64,000 bases of DNA from Thauera sp. K11 (GCF_002354895.1 NZ_CP023439.1:1364001-1428000); one strand, 5' to 3'. Counted from the stretch's first letter, positions 23,188 through 31,975 are shown. Program-made: numbers and translations. Notes: generated from the letters alone by a model not told the origin.

Positions 23188-23483
23188 GGCGGTCAGGTCG
23201 CGCGGACGGCAGACATCAAAATGCAATTATCGGCGATCCGGGGGTGCAAATGGGAAAAGCGCGGGATGCCGCACGAATTCGGCGGTATTGCGGTGCAAGG
23301 CGTGCGCGAAGGGGCGGCACGGGGCCGAAAGGCGCACGATGGGTTCGCGGAGCCGGGCGGCATCGCGAAAGCAGGCTGGAGAACGGGCCGCAACCCCGAA
23401 TGGGCCGCAAAGCGGAAGACGGGCTACAGAAAAGCAAAAACGCGGCACGAGGCCGCGTTTCGATCGATCGGCTCAGGCGCCGA
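23188..23483. other. Intergenic region upstream of deaD
   Basis: This 296-base gap separates deaD from the cold-shock gene. It holds the terminator of the latter (23438-23460) and a -10-like GATAAT on the minus strand (23226-23231) that could serve deaD with a leader of about 30 bases. No gene or repeat was found in the rest. Confidence 0.5.
23438..23460 (-). terminator. Intrinsic terminator of the cold-shock gene
   Basis: On the minus strand AAACGCGGC pairs with GCCGCGTTT around a 5-base loop and is followed by TT then GC and TTTT. It begins 24 bases past the stop codon. Confidence 0.75.
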
Positions 23484-23693
23484 TTACAGCGGGCGGATGT
23501 TCGCCGCCTGCAGGCCCTTCGGGCCGGTCTTGACTTCGAATTCGACGCGCTGGTTTTCGGCCAGGCTCTTGAAACCCTTGCTCTGGATCTCGGAGAAGTG
23601 GGCGAACAGGTCTTCGCCGCCGTTTTCCGGGGTGATGAAGCCGAAGCCCTTGGCGTCGTTGAACCACTTGACGGTACCGGTTTGAGTGCTCAT
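23484..23693 (-). CDS. Cold-shock protein, CspA family
   Basis: A 69-residue single OB-fold protein that binds single-stranded RNA and DNA. RNP1 (KGFGFI, residues 15-20) and RNP2 (DLFAHF, residues 28-33) are intact, as is the ending [10 protein letters not shown]. The ATG is preceded on the minus strand by GGAA and an A/T-rich stretch. A promoter about 150 bases upstream implies a long leader, the arrangement used by cold-regulated csp genes, so post-transcriptional control is likely. The gene is followed by an intrinsic terminator and lies next to deaD. Confidence 0.95.
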   Translation of the reverse strand: MSTQTGTVKWFNDAKGFGFITPENGGEDLFAHFSEIQSKGFKSLAENQRVEFEVKTGPKGLQAANIRPL

Positions 23694-24011
23694 ATGCGTT
23701 CCATTTTCAAAAAAGATTGGGCATGCGCCCGAAAAGTGCAGGAACGATCAAGAAACGTAATCCAGAGGAATCAGACCGGCACGCGTTCTCTTGAAACACG
23801 CTGGGTAACCACCAGAACAACCACTGCTTGAATCGACTGCGTGCAGCAAGATACACGGTTTCCGCGGCGTGTGCGAATTTATTTCTTTATTTCTATTGGA
23901 AGCGGAGAAAGTCCGTCCGGCGTCGCGCAATGCGGGCCGTTCGCGGGCGGCGGCGCCAAGATGCCTTGCACGGCGTGGGATAATGCGTGCATTCGAGTTC
24001 AGGGATCAGTC
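23694..24011. other. csp leader and divergent promoters
   Basis: The 318-base gap between csp (minus) and the YlqF GTPase gene (plus) contains a roughly 148-base csp leader, the csp promoter (23848-23877), an A/T-rich block (23877-23900) and a -10-like GATAAT (23979-23984) serving the GTPase gene. No protein gene was found. Confidence 0.5.
23848..23877 (-). promoter_or_regulatory. Promoter of the cold-shock gene
   Basis: Read on the minus strand, TTCGCA (23877-23872) and TATCTT (23853-23848) are separated by 18 bases, with an A/T-rich stretch upstream resembling an UP element. The transcript would start near 23841, giving a leader of about 148 bases. Confidence 0.5.
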
Positions 24012-24935
24012 ATGCCCATCCAGTGGTTCCCCGGCCACATGGCGTCGGCGCGCAAGAAGGCGGCCGAGGCCATGGCGGCCATCGACGTCGTCATCGAAGT
24101 CACCGATGCGCGCCTGCCCGAAGCCAGCAGCAATCCGATGATCGCCGAACTGCGGCGCTTCCGTAACCGGCCCTGCCTCAAGCTGCTGAACAAGTCGGAC
24201 CTGGCCGACCCGGACGCGACGCACGCCTGGATGGCGTTCTACAACCGCCAGCCGGGCGTGAAGGCGGTGGCGATCTCGGCCAGGAACGCGGGCGACGTTG
24301 CGCGTATCCCGGCCCTGTGCCGGCAACTGGCGCCGCATCGCGACGACGGCATCAAGCCTTTGCGCATGATGATCATGGGTATCCCCAACGTGGGTAAATC
24401 GACGCTGATGAACGCCCTGCTCAAACGCAAGGCGGCCAAGGTGGGCGACGAACCGGCCGTCACCAAGCACCAGCAGACGCTGGATCTCGGTCCGGGGCAG
24501 ACGCTGACCGACACGCCCGGCATGATGTGGCCGAAGATCGAGTTCGACTCAGACGGCTACATGCTCGCCGCCAGCCATGCGATCGGCCGCAACGCGGTGA
24601 TCGACGAGGAGGTGGCGGTCTTTCTCGGCGACATCCTGCTGGCGCGGTATCCGGCGCTGGTCGCGGCGCGCTACAGGCTCGACGCCGCAGGGCTCGACGG
24701 CCCGGCGCTGGTCGAGGCGGTGGGGCGCCGGCGCGGCTGCCTGGTGAAGGGCGGCGGGATCGACCTGGAAAAGGCGGCGCAGGTCCTGCTGCAGGACTAC
24801 CGCGACGGCGCGCTCGGCCGCATCAGCCTGGAGACGCCGGACACGCGGGCGGCGATGATCGCCGTGGCCTGTGCGGCCCGGGCCGCTGGCGAGCCGGAAT
24901 CCGACCAGGCGCCGCTCGAAGACGACGAGGAGTGA
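24012..24935 (+). CDS. ylqF: Ribosome biogenesis GTPase YlqF/RbgA
   Basis: A 307-residue circularly permuted GTPase that acts late in 50S subunit assembly. The permutation is visible: G4 (LNKSD, near residue 58) precedes G1 (GIPNVGKSTLMN, near 126), then the switch region TKHQQT and G3 (DTPG, near 172). The start MPIQWFPGHMASARKKA is diagnostic. The C-terminal helical domain runs from about 190 and ends with an acidic tail. A -10-like GATAAT (23979-23984) lies 28 bases upstream of the ATG. Confidence 0.94.
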   Translation: MPIQWFPGHMASARKKAAEAMAAIDVVIEVTDARLPEASSNPMIAELRRFRNRPCLKLLNKSDLADPDATHAWMAFYNRQPGVKAVAISARNAGDVARIPALCRQLAPHRDDGIKPLRMMIMGIPNVGKSTLMNALLKRKAAKVGDEPAVTKHQQTLDLGPGQTLTDTPGMMWPKIEFDSDGYMLAASHAIGRNAVIDEEVAVFLGDILLARYPALVAARYRLDAAGLDGPALVEAVGRRRGCLVKGGGIDLEKAAQVLLQDYRDGALGRISLETPDTRAAMIAVACAARAAGEPESDQAPLEDDEE

Positions 24936-24995
24936 GGCACTCCGCCGGCGAGTCGTGGCCGCCGTGTGCCGGTCTCGCCGCGGCGGCGGTCGCTT

Positions 24996-25232
24996 TCAGA
25001 GCGTGCCGTCGTTGCAGGGCTTGATCTCCGTCCACTGCAGCCATTGCCCGCAGGCGTTGCGCGGGCCGCGCAGGGAGCCGTGCCACGGGCCTTCGTTGCA
25101 CGGGCCGCGGCTGTTGGCCGGATTCAGATGCACCGTCCGGCCGTCCTCGCCGATGCGGCGTTCGCCACCCCAGCGGTTGCAGGTCGGGCAGCGGCGCAGT
25201 TCGCCGACGGGCAGGGGCGGGCGGGCGTTCAT
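24996..25232 (-). CDS. Small Cys-containing protein of unknown function
   Basis: A 78-residue protein that I do not recognise. Five cysteines are spaced C15-x2-C18, C45, C61 and C73, with several Trp and Gly residues, suggesting a small zinc-binding or disulfide fold; there is no signal peptide. It starts 7 bases after the yitT-like stop on the same strand, and coding is supported by that tight spacing and by high third-position GC. It could be an over-called frame, but the Cys pairing argues for a real product. Confidence 0.55.
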   Translation of the reverse strand: MNARPPLPVGELRRCPTCNRWGGERRIGEDGRTVHLNPANSRGPCNEGPWHGSLRGPRNACGQWLQWTEIKPCNDGTL

Positions 25233-25239
25233 CGGCTGC

Positions 25240-25860
25240 TCAGACGCCGAAATAGCGGTCGGGGCGGTGATTGATCATGATCACCAGGTTGAGCGCCAGC
25301 GCGCCCAGCACCGACAGCGCCACCTTGCCGGGGGCGACGAAGGCCAGCGCGCCGCCGAGGATGGCGCAGTCGGCGGCCATCTGCACCGTCCCCGCGCGCC
25401 AGCCCCGCGTCTTCTGCAGGTAGATCGCCAGCACGCCGATGCCGCCGAGGCTGGCGCCGTGGCGGATCAGGATCAGGATGCCGGTGCCGGCCAGCAGCCC
25501 GGCCATGATCGCGGCGAACACCGGGTCGAGCCGGTCGAACGAGACCAGGCGCGGCAGCAGTTCGGTGTACAGCGACAGGGCGCCCACCGCGCAGAAGGTC
25601 TTGACCGTGAAGCTCTTGCCCATCGCCCGCAGCCCGAACACGTAGAAGGGCAGGTTGAAGGCGAACAGCAGCACACCGAGCGGCCAGCCCGCCGCGTAAT
25701 GCAGCAGGAAGGCAAGCCCGGTCGTGCCGCCGGTGAGCAGCGCCGCCTCGCGGAACATCACCACCGCCAGCCCGACGAACAGGCTGCCGATCAGTACGCC
25801 CTGCACGTCTTCGATCAGGCTGTGGCGAGCGGGCGTCGGGAGCGGAGCGGATGCGGTCAT
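25240..25860 (-). CDS. YitT family membrane protein
   Basis: A 206-residue inner-membrane protein with about five hydrophobic helices matching the YitT/DUF161 family, which includes bacterial proteins of unknown transport role. The Gly-rich EAALLTGGTTGLAFLLHY (near residue 44) and GASLGGIGVLAIYLQ (near 135) are the conserved paired re-entrant-like segments. The frame extends upstream to 25917, but the ATG at 25860 gives a normal length. The small Cys-containing gene follows 7 bases downstream on the same strand. Confidence 0.85.
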   Translation of the reverse strand: MTASAPLPTPARHSLIEDVQGVLIGSLFVGLAVVMFREAALLTGGTTGLAFLLHYAAGWPLGVLLFAFNLPFYVFGLRAMGKSFTVKTFCAVGALSLYTELLPRLVSFDRLDPVFAAIMAGLLAGTGILILIRHGASLGGIGVLAIYLQKTRGWRAGTVQMAADCAILGGALAFVAPGKVALSVLGALALNLVIMINHRPDRYFGV

Positions 25861-25979
25861 GGCGGAGCGAGGCAGGGTGGAATGCGGTTGCGGTCCGCCG
25901 ATGATAGCGGCCCGCACGCGCGGCCGACACCGGGCGCGCGTGCGGCGGCAGGCCGGAGGGCTTTGCTATGATGCCGGCG

Positions 25980-26858
25980 ATGAAAACGTCACGATCCCGT
26001 TTTGCCGACGTGCGCGGCGTGCGCTACCACCTGCGCGAGTGGGGCGGGGAAGGTGCGCCCAAGCTGTTCATGCTGCATGGCTGGATGGACGTGTCGGCCT
26101 CGTTCCAGTTCGTCGTCGATGCGCTCGCGCACGAATGGCACGTGATCGCGCCCGACTGGCGCGGTTTCGGCCGCAGCGGCTGGTGGGGCGACGGGTACTG
26201 GTTTCCCGACTACCTCGCCGACCTCGACGCCATCCTGCGCATGGTCGAACCCGATGCGCCGGTGCGGCTGGTCGGGCACAGCATGGGCGGCAACGTGGCC
26301 TGCATGTATGCCGGCGTGCGCCCCTCCCGGGTTGCCAGGGTCGTGGCGCTGGATGCCTTCGGCCTGGTGGACCGTGCGGCCGACGAGGCGCCCGGCCGCT
26401 ACGAGAAGTGGCTGAACGAACTCGCCGGACCGGCCACGTTTCGCGACTATGCCGATTTCGATGCGCTCGCGCAGCGGCTGCAGCGGGATAATCCGCGCCT
26501 GCCGGCCGAACGCGCGCGCTGGCTGGCGGGGCATCTGGGCGAGCGGGTCGGGTGCGAGGGCGGCACCGTGGTGCGCCTGGCGGGCGATCCCGCGCACCGG
26601 CGGGTGAATCCGGTGCTCTATCGCCGGGCCGAGGCCGAAGCCTGCTGGCGCCGGGCGACCGCACCGGTGATGTGGGTGGAGCCCGCCGATCCGGCTCTGC
26701 GCCGGCACCTGGGCGTGGGCGACGAAGCGCACGACGCGGCCCGCGACTGCTTTCGCGCGCTCAGCGTCGTGACGCTGGAGGGCGCCGGCCACAATCTGCA
26801 CCACGAGCAGCCGGAGGCGCTGGCGCGAATCATCGAGCCCTTCCTGCTGTCACAATAA
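25980..26858 (+). CDS. Alpha/beta-fold hydrolase
   Basis: A serine hydrolase of about 292 residues. The oxyanion region LFMLHGWMD, the nucleophile elbow GHSMGG (Ser near residue 101), a later acidic residue, and the catalytic His in GAGHNLHHEQPE are present in order. The substrate is unknown. ATGs at 25968, 25971 and 25980 are all in or near a -10-like TATGAT (25965-25970), which makes 25980 (MKTSRSRFADVRGVRYH) the more plausible start. The gene is followed after 63 bases by the PHP phosphatase gene on the same strand. Confidence 0.85.
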   Translation: MKTSRSRFADVRGVRYHLREWGGEGAPKLFMLHGWMDVSASFQFVVDALAHEWHVIAPDWRGFGRSGWWGDGYWFPDYLADLDAILRMVEPDAPVRLVGHSMGGNVACMYAGVRPSRVARVVALDAFGLVDRAADEAPGRYEKWLNELAGPATFRDYADFDALAQRLQRDNPRLPAERARWLAGHLGERVGCEGGTVVRLAGDPAHRRVNPVLYRRAEAEACWRRATAPVMWVEPADPALRRHLGVGDEAHDAARDCFRALSVVTLEGAGHNLHHEQPEALARIIEPFLLSQ

Positions 26859-26921
26859 CGGACCGGACGCCCGGCCGACCCCGGCTGCAAGGGCGCGTAC
26901 CGGCCTCGCCATGCAAAGACC

Positions 26922-27761
26922 ATGAGTCCCACGAACGTCGATCTCCATTGTCATTCCACCGTGTCCGACGGCTGGCTGGAGCCGCAGGCGCTGGTGCGCC
27001 GTGCCGCATCCAACGGCGTCGAGCTGCTGGCGCTGACCGACCACGACGAGGTGAGCGGCATCGATGCCGCGGCCGAGGCTGCTGCGGGGCTGGGCGTGCG
27101 GCTGGTGGCGGGCGTGGAGGTCTCGGTCTCGTTCGCCGGCGAGACGGTGCATATCGTCGGGCTGGGCATCGACCACCGCTGCCCGACGCTGGTCGAGGGG
27201 CTTGCCGCCCTGCGCGCCGGCCGCGATGGGCGCGCGAGGCGCATGGGCGACGAACTGGCGCGCTGCGGCATCGCCGGCGCCTACGAGGGCGCCCGGCGCT
27301 TCGCCCGCAATCCGGCGCTCGTCAGCCGCGCGCATTTCGCCCGCCATCTGGTGGCGAGCGGCGTGATGCCGGACGTCAAGACCGTGTTCGACCACTATCT
27401 CGCGCGCGGCAAGCCCGGCTTCGTCGACCACCGGTGGGCGCCCCTGGCGGAAGCGGTGGGCTGGATCAGGGCTGCCGGCGGCATCGCGGTGGTCGCTCAT
27501 CCGGCGCGCTACCGCCTGTCGTCGGCCGACATGGCGCGGCTGTTCGACGAGTTCGCCGCCGCCGGCGGCGAGGGCGTGGAGGTGGTATCCGGCGCGCACA
27601 GCGACGACGAGATGCGCCGCTTCGCCACCGTCGCCCGCCAGCGCGGCCTGCTCGCCTCGCGCGCCTCCGATTTCCACGGCGAGCACGAAAGCCCGGTCGA
27701 CGTCGGCCGCTGCAACCCGCTGCCGCCCGACCTCGCGCCGGTGTGGACGCGCCTCATCTGA
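26922..27761 (+). CDS. PHP-domain phosphatase, probable 3',5'-nucleoside bisphosphate phosphatase (RNase AM/YciV)
   Basis: A 279-residue PHP metallo-phosphoesterase. The metal-site motifs are complete: DLHCHSTVSDG (7-17), LTDHDEV (39-45), GVEVS (65-69), HFARHL, VAHPARY (near 192) and the final ASDFHGE. Related enzymes (E. coli YciV/RNase AM and a characterised Chromobacterium protein) remove 3'-phosphate from 3',5'-bisphosphates and degrade short 5'-phosphorylated RNAs. yciO follows after 30 bases, the order seen in many proteobacteria. Confidence 0.88.
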   Translation: MSPTNVDLHCHSTVSDGWLEPQALVRRAASNGVELLALTDHDEVSGIDAAAEAAAGLGVRLVAGVEVSVSFAGETVHIVGLGIDHRCPTLVEGLAALRAGRDGRARRMGDELARCGIAGAYEGARRFARNPALVSRAHFARHLVASGVMPDVKTVFDHYLARGKPGFVDHRWAPLAEAVGWIRAAGGIAVVAHPARYRLSSADMARLFDEFAAAGGEGVEVVSGAHSDDEMRRFATVARQRGLLASRASDFHGEHESPVDVGRCNPLPPDLAPVWTRLI

Positions 27762-27791
27762 AAACGACAACACGACGCCGCTACGAAAAAA

Positions 27792-28424
27792 ATGGCCCAG
27801 TTCTTTTCCGTGCATCCCGAGCAACCCCAGCCGAGACTGATCCGGCAGGCCGCCGAAATCCTGCGCAACGGCGGGCTGATGGCCTTCCCGACGGATTCGG
27901 CGTATGCGCTGGGCTGTCTCGCGGGCGACGCCAGCCTGCTCGAGCGCATCCGCCGCATCCGCGGCGTGGACGAGCGCCACCACTTCACCCTGATGTGCCG
28001 CGACCTGTCCGAGATCGCCACCTACGCCCGCGTGGACAACAGCCAGTATCGCCTGCTGAAGGCGGTCACGCCCGGCCCCTACACCTTCATCCTGGAGGGG
28101 ACGAAGGAACTGCCGCGCCGCGTGCTGCATCCCCGGCGCAAGACCATCGGGCTGCGCATCCCGGAACACGCGGTGGTCAGCGCCCTGCTGGCCGAACTTG
28201 ACGGCCCGCTGCTGACTTCGACGCTGCTGCTGCCGGGCGAGGATCTGCCGCTGTCGGACCCGGAGGATATACGCGACCGCCTGGGCAAGCAGATCGATCT
28301 GGTGATCGATGCCGGCTATTGCGGGCCGGAGGCCACCACCGTCATCGACCTCACTTCGGGTGTCCCGGAACTCGTGCGCGCGGGGCGCGGCGACTTGTCG
28401 CCCTTCGGCCTGGAAGCCGCGTAG
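27792..28424 (+). CDS. yciO: YciO/Sua5 family protein, L-threonylcarbamoyladenylate synthase-like
   Basis: A 210-residue YrdC-fold protein of the YciO branch. The nucleotide/threonine site is visible as FPTDSAYALGC near residues 33-43, the following KxR-type strand IRRIRGVDERHHFTLMCRDL, PGPYTFILEGT and RRKTIGLRIPEH. TsaC/Sua5 makes threonylcarbamoyl-AMP for tRNA t6A; the YciO branch is close in sequence but its in vivo part in t6A is unclear. The gene lies between the PHP phosphatase and the M50 protease in one orientation. Confidence 0.88.
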   Translation: MAQFFSVHPEQPQPRLIRQAAEILRNGGLMAFPTDSAYALGCLAGDASLLERIRRIRGVDERHHFTLMCRDLSEIATYARVDNSQYRLLKAVTPGPYTFILEGTKELPRRVLHPRRKTIGLRIPEHAVVSALLAELDGPLLTSTLLLPGEDLPLSDPEDIRDRLGKQIDLVIDAGYCGPEATTVIDLTSGVPELVRAGRGDLSPFGLEAA

Positions 28425-28453
28425 GGCGCCCGCAGGCCGGCGGCATGCGCCGC

Positions 28454-28480
28454 GGGGCGGGGCGGGGCGGGGCGGAGGGG
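28454..28480 (+). repeat. G4C tandem repeat, potential G-quadruplex
   Basis: Four GGGG runs separated by single C (28454-28472) plus a further GGGG (28477-28480) lie just upstream of a -10-like TAGAAT (28487-28492) and occupy the expected -35 zone of the M50 protease gene. The layout fits a short-loop G-quadruplex on the non-template strand. Confidence 0.6.
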
Positions 28481-28516
28481 CTCTGCTAGAATGCGCATTT
28501 CCCTGCCCGTCGTCAC

Positions 28517-29176
28517 ATGGATTCCCTGATCTCCACGCTCGCCATCTGGGCGCTGCCCGTCGTGCTCGCGATCACGCTGCACGAGGCGGCGCACGGCTAC
28601 GTGGCGCGCCATTTCGGCGATCCCACGGCGGACCTGGCCGGCCGCATCACCCTCAATCCGCTGCGCCACATCGACCCGGTCGGCACGGTGCTGGTGCCGG
28701 CGCTGATCCTCGCCGCGAGTTCGTTGTTCAGCGGCGGCGGCATCCTGTTCGGCTGGGCGAAGCCGGTGCCGGTCAATTTCGGCCGCCTGCACAATCCCAA
28801 GGCGGACATGCTGTGGGTGGCGGCGGCCGGTCCCTTCGCCAACCTGCTGATGGCGCTGGGCTGGGGCATCCTGTTCAAGATCGCGACCAGCACCTCGGCG
28901 GGCGAGTACACCGTCCCGATGATGAAGATGGCCGATGCCGGCATGCAGATCAACATCGTGCTGATGGTGCTGAACCTGTTTCCGCTGCCGCCGCTCGACG
29001 GCGGACGCATCGCGGTCAGCCTGCTGCCCAATCGCCTCGCATGGCAGTTCGCGCGCATCGAACCGTACGGCTTCCCCATCCTGCTCGTGCTGCTGTTCAC
29101 CGGTGTGCTGGGGATGATCCTGTGGCCGCTGATGGCGATCTTCCGCTACCTGCTCGCGCTGGCGCTCGGCTTCTGA
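28517..29176 (+). CDS. Site-2 protease family (M50) membrane metalloprotease
   Basis: A 219-residue integral membrane protein. The zinc motif HEAAH lies at residues 21-25 within the first helix, and the third ligand in NLFPLPPLDGGRI lies near residue 160, the arrangement of the short FpvI/YwhC-type M50 group without a PDZ domain. About six hydrophobic helices are visible. The substrate is unknown; in many betaproteobacteria this gene sits close to scpA-scpB, as here. Upstream is an unusual G4C run before a TAGAAT box. Confidence 0.88.
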   Translation: MDSLISTLAIWALPVVLAITLHEAAHGYVARHFGDPTADLAGRITLNPLRHIDPVGTVLVPALILAASSLFSGGGILFGWAKPVPVNFGRLHNPKADMLWVAAAGPFANLLMALGWGILFKIATSTSAGEYTVPMMKMADAGMQINIVLMVLNLFPLPPLDGGRIAVSLLPNRLAWQFARIEPYGFPILLVLLFTGVLGMILWPLMAIFRYLLALALGF

Positions 29177-29233
29177 AGCGGTGAGGGAGACGATGCCCCG
29201 GTCCGATGAACGGCGCTCTGCCGCCGTGCGCGC

Positions 29234-30064
29234 ATGAACCTCCCGCTGGAACTGGTGCCGCTCGAATCCGCGGCCGGGCTCGACACGGTGGCGCGGCTGT
29301 ATGGCGAGCCCCTGCTCGAACTGCCGAAAGACCTGTATATTCCGCCCGACGCGCTGCAGGTCTTCCTCGAAGCCTTCGAGGGGCCGCTGGATCTGCTGCT
29401 GTACCTGATCCGCAAGGCCAACCTCAACGTGCTCGACATTCCGATGGCGCCGCTGACGGCGCAGTATCTGGAATACGTCGAGGCGATGCGGGCGTCGAAC
29501 CTGGAACTGGCGGCCGAGTACCTGCTGATGGCGGCGGTGCTGCTCGAGATCAAGTCCCGCATGCTGCTGCCGCGCCCGCCGCGCGACGGCGCCGAGGAAG
29601 AGGACCCTCGCGCCGAACTGGTGCGCCGCCTGATCGAGTACGAACAGATGAAGCTCGCCGCCGCGCGGCTCGAGCAGTTGCCGCGGGCCGAGCGCGACTT
29701 CGAGTGGGTGGGCGTGTTCGTCGCCGAAAAGGTGGTGGAGCGCCAGCCCGAGGTGAGCCTGCACGACCTGCAACTGGCCTGGCTGCGCATCATGAAGAAG
29801 GCGCGGCTGACGCAGCACCACCGTGTCGGCCGCGAACAACTGTCGGTACGCGAGCACATGACGTCCATCCTGCGCAGGCTGCAGGACGGCGCCTATGTCG
29901 TGTTCGACACGCTGTTCGACGTCGGTCTCGGCGCGCCCGGGCTGGTGGTGAGCTTTCTCGCCGTGCTCGAGCTGGTCAAGGAAAAGCTGGTCGAAGTGAC
30001 CCAGAACGAGGCTTTTGCGCCCATCTACGTGAAACTGGCCGATGGAACCCGCGACGACGCCTGA
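29234..30064 (+). CDS. scpA: Segregation and condensation protein A
   Basis: ScpA is the kleisin subunit that bridges the SMC heads with ScpB in chromosome condensation. The 276 residues carry the N-terminal [25 protein letters not shown] at about 48-72 (the neck-binding part), the helical [23 protein letters not shown], and the winged-helix C-terminus beginning near [16 protein letters not shown]. The first 45 residues form an extension found in betaproteobacterial members. Its 3' end overlaps scpB by 23 bases, indicating translational coupling. Confidence 0.93.
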   Translation: MNLPLELVPLESAAGLDTVARLYGEPLLELPKDLYIPPDALQVFLEAFEGPLDLLLYLIRKANLNVLDIPMAPLTAQYLEYVEAMRASNLELAAEYLLMAAVLLEIKSRMLLPRPPRDGAEEEDPRAELVRRLIEYEQMKLAAARLEQLPRAERDFEWVGVFVAEKVVERQPEVSLHDLQLAWLRIMKKARLTQHHRVGREQLSVREHMTSILRRLQDGAYVVFDTLFDVGLGAPGLVVSFLAVLELVKEKLVEVTQNEAFAPIYVKLADGTRDDA

Positions 30065-30644
30065 AGCCTGGCTGCGCATCATCGAGGCCGCCCTGCTGGC
30101 GACGCCGGCGCCGCTGGCGGTGTCGGACCTGCGCCGGCTGTTCGACGAAGACCCGGGGCCGGAGACGGTGCGCCGGCTGCTGGACGAACTGCGCGCCGAA
30201 TGGGCCGCTGCGGGCCGCGGCGTGGAACTGGTGCAACTGGCGAGCGGCTGGCGCTTCCAGACGCGGCCGCAATATCAGGTCTACCTGGACCGGCTCAAGG
30301 AAGAGAAACCGCCGCGCTACTCGCGCGCGGTGATGGAAACGCTGGCGATCATCGCCTACCGCCAGCCGGTGACGCGCGGCGACATCGAGGACATCCGCGG
30401 CGTCGCGGTGTCGCCCAACGTCCTGAAGACACTGGAATCGCGCGGCTGGATCGATGTCGTCGGCCACCGCGACACGCCCGGCCGGCCCGCGCTGTTCGCG
30501 ACCACGCGGCGCTTTCTCGACGACATGGGGCTGCGCAGCCTGACCGAACTGCCTGCGCTGACCGAAATAGAAAGGATCATGGATCTTGTCGACACCTCGC
30601 AAATCGAACCGGCCGCTGCGGCCGCCCCTGAAGAAGAAGCCTGA
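30042..30644 (+). CDS. scpB: Segregation and condensation protein B
   Basis: ScpB is a dimeric double winged-helix protein that binds ScpA in the SMC-ScpAB complex. The 200 residues show the first winged helix ([22 protein letters not shown]) and the second with the hallmark [23 protein letters not shown] near residues 105-125, ending in [16 protein letters not shown]. It overlaps scpA by 23 bases and is itself overlapped for 59 bases by the TTG-started rluB frame, so the three genes form a tightly packed operon. Confidence 0.93.
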   Translation: MEPATTPEAWLRIIEAALLATPAPLAVSDLRRLFDEDPGPETVRRLLDELRAEWAAAGRGVELVQLASGWRFQTRPQYQVYLDRLKEEKPPRYSRAVMETLAIIAYRQPVTRGDIEDIRGVAVSPNVLKTLESRGWIDVVGHRDTPGRPALFATTRRFLDDMGLRSLTELPALTEIERIMDLVDTSQIEPAAAAAPEEEA

Positions 30645-31746
30645 GGCGATCGAGATCCTCGACCGCAGCGACGGGCCGCGGCGCGGGGGGGGCGCCGGCG
30701 ACCGCGGACAGCGCGACGAGGATGCGCAGCCGCGCGGCCGCGACGCCCACCTGAACGCCGACCCGAGGGGGCCGCGCGCGCCGCGCGGCGCACGAAAGGG
30801 CGGCGAGCCGCGCGAGGACGGGAATGCCGAGTCGCGGCCCGATGCGCACCAGTCCGCGCTCGGCCGCCCGGAGCGCGGCGAGCGTCCCGCGCGCGGCGCG
30901 GGCAGGCGGGGGCAGGGCGGCGGACGCAACGCCCCGACCGTGCTGGCCGAACCCGAGCGCCTGCAGAAGGTGCTCGCCCAGGCGGGCGTGGCGTCGCGGC
31001 GCGAGATCGAGGAACTGGTGATCGCCGGCCGCATCTCGGTGAACGGGCTGCCGGCCTCGCTGGGGCAGAAGATCGGCCCGGGCGACCGCGTCAAGCTCAA
31101 CGGCAAGCTGATCCCGCTGCGCTTCGCCCAGCGCACGCCGCGCGTGCTGATCTATCACAAGCCCGAGGGCGAGATCGTGTCGCGCGACGATCCCGAAGGC
31201 CGCCCGACCGTGTTCGAGCGCCTGCCCGTGCTGCGCAAGGGGCGCTGGCTGGCGGTGGGGCGGCTGGACTTCACGACCTCGGGCCTGCTGCTGTTCACCA
31301 ACGACGGCGAACTCGCCAACCGGCTGATGCACCCCCGCTACGAACTGGAGCGCGAATACGCGGTGCGCGTGCTCGGCGAACTGACCGAGGAGCAGGCCCG
31401 TTCGCTCACCGAGGGCATCCAGCTCGAGGACGGCGTGGCGCGTTTCAACGGCCTGCGCGACGAAGGCGGGGAAGGCGCGAACCACTGGTATCGTGTCACC
31501 ATCTCGGAAGGGCGCAACCGCGAGGTGCGGCGCATGTTCGAGTCGGTCGGCCTCACCGTGAGCCGCCTGATGCGCGTCCGCTACGGCCCGGTCGAACTGC
31601 CCGCGCGGCTCAAGCGCGGGATGTGGATGGAGATGCCCGAGGCCGACGCCTGCAGGCTGGCCGGCGTCCCGGTGCCCCAGCGCCGGCCGGACGAGCGCGA
31701 CAAGCGTCCTCCCAAGCTGCACCACACCATGCCCCGGGCGCGCTGA
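30586..31746 (+). CDS. rluB: 23S rRNA pseudouridine synthase B
   Basis: RluB converts U2605 of 23S rRNA to pseudouridine. The 386-residue protein has a low-complexity Arg/Gly-rich N-terminal extension (about 25-120), an S4 RNA-binding domain ([22 protein letters not shown]), then the RsuA/RluB catalytic domain with the Asp in [18 protein letters not shown] and the family block [11 protein letters not shown]. Translation appears to begin at a TTG inside scpB: AAAGGA lies 11-16 bases before it, and the basic start [17 protein letters not shown] is normal for the family. A later start inside the extension cannot be excluded. Confidence 0.88.
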   Translation: MSTPRKSNRPLRPPLKKKPEAIEILDRSDGPRRGGGAGDRGQRDEDAQPRGRDAHLNADPRGPRAPRGARKGGEPREDGNAESRPDAHQSALGRPERGERPARGAGRRGQGGGRNAPTVLAEPERLQKVLAQAGVASRREIEELVIAGRISVNGLPASLGQKIGPGDRVKLNGKLIPLRFAQRTPRVLIYHKPEGEIVSRDDPEGRPTVFERLPVLRKGRWLAVGRLDFTTSGLLLFTNDGELANRLMHPRYELEREYAVRVLGELTEEQARSLTEGIQLEDGVARFNGLRDEGGEGANHWYRVTISEGRNREVRRMFESVGLTVSRLMRVRYGPVELPARLKRGMWMEMPEADACRLAGVPVPQRRPDERDKRPPKLHHTMPRAR

Positions 31747-31801
31747 AAACGCCGCGCCTGCCTCGCCCATCCGCCGCCGGGCGGCCTGTGCCACCCGAGT
31801 T

Positions 31802-31831
31802 TGCCCGGCTTTCGGTTTTGAAGCTATAATC
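31802..31831 (+). promoter_or_regulatory. Promoter of the rimP-nusA-infB-rbfA-truB operon
   Basis: TTGCCC (31802-31807) and a perfect TATAAT (31826-31831) are 18 bases apart. Transcription would start near 31838 and produce a 160-base leader ahead of rimP that contains the terminator hairpin at 31953. Confidence 0.7.
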
Positions 31832-31952
31832 AGTCGGCTTTGATGGATGGTTTTTCTGAATGTGGCTTATCGGACGCATTTGGCGGGCGATCTGTCATCC
31901 AGTTGTGGCCAGCGGAATTCGGTGACCGGCGGAATTCGGCGTGGTCGGCAGG

Positions 31953-31975
31953 AATGGGCGTTTCGCCCATTTTTT
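31953..31975 (+). terminator. Intrinsic terminator just upstream of rimP (rluB terminator or attenuator)
   Basis: AATGGGCG pairs with CGCCCATT around a TTT loop, followed by TTTTATTT. Since it lies 130 bases downstream of the apparent operon promoter and 22 bases before rimP, it would act on the operon's own leader as well as on read-through from rluB. Confidence 0.75.

Noticed and set aside
25271..25284. TTGATCATGATCAC, a 9/10 match to the FNR consensus
   Set aside because: It lies inside the coding sequence of the YitT-type protein (residues reading VIMINHR) far from any start, so it is most likely chance.
28454..28480. Short tandem repeat as a CRISPR-like array
   Set aside because: The unit is 5 bases with no spacers; it is a simple-sequence G tract.
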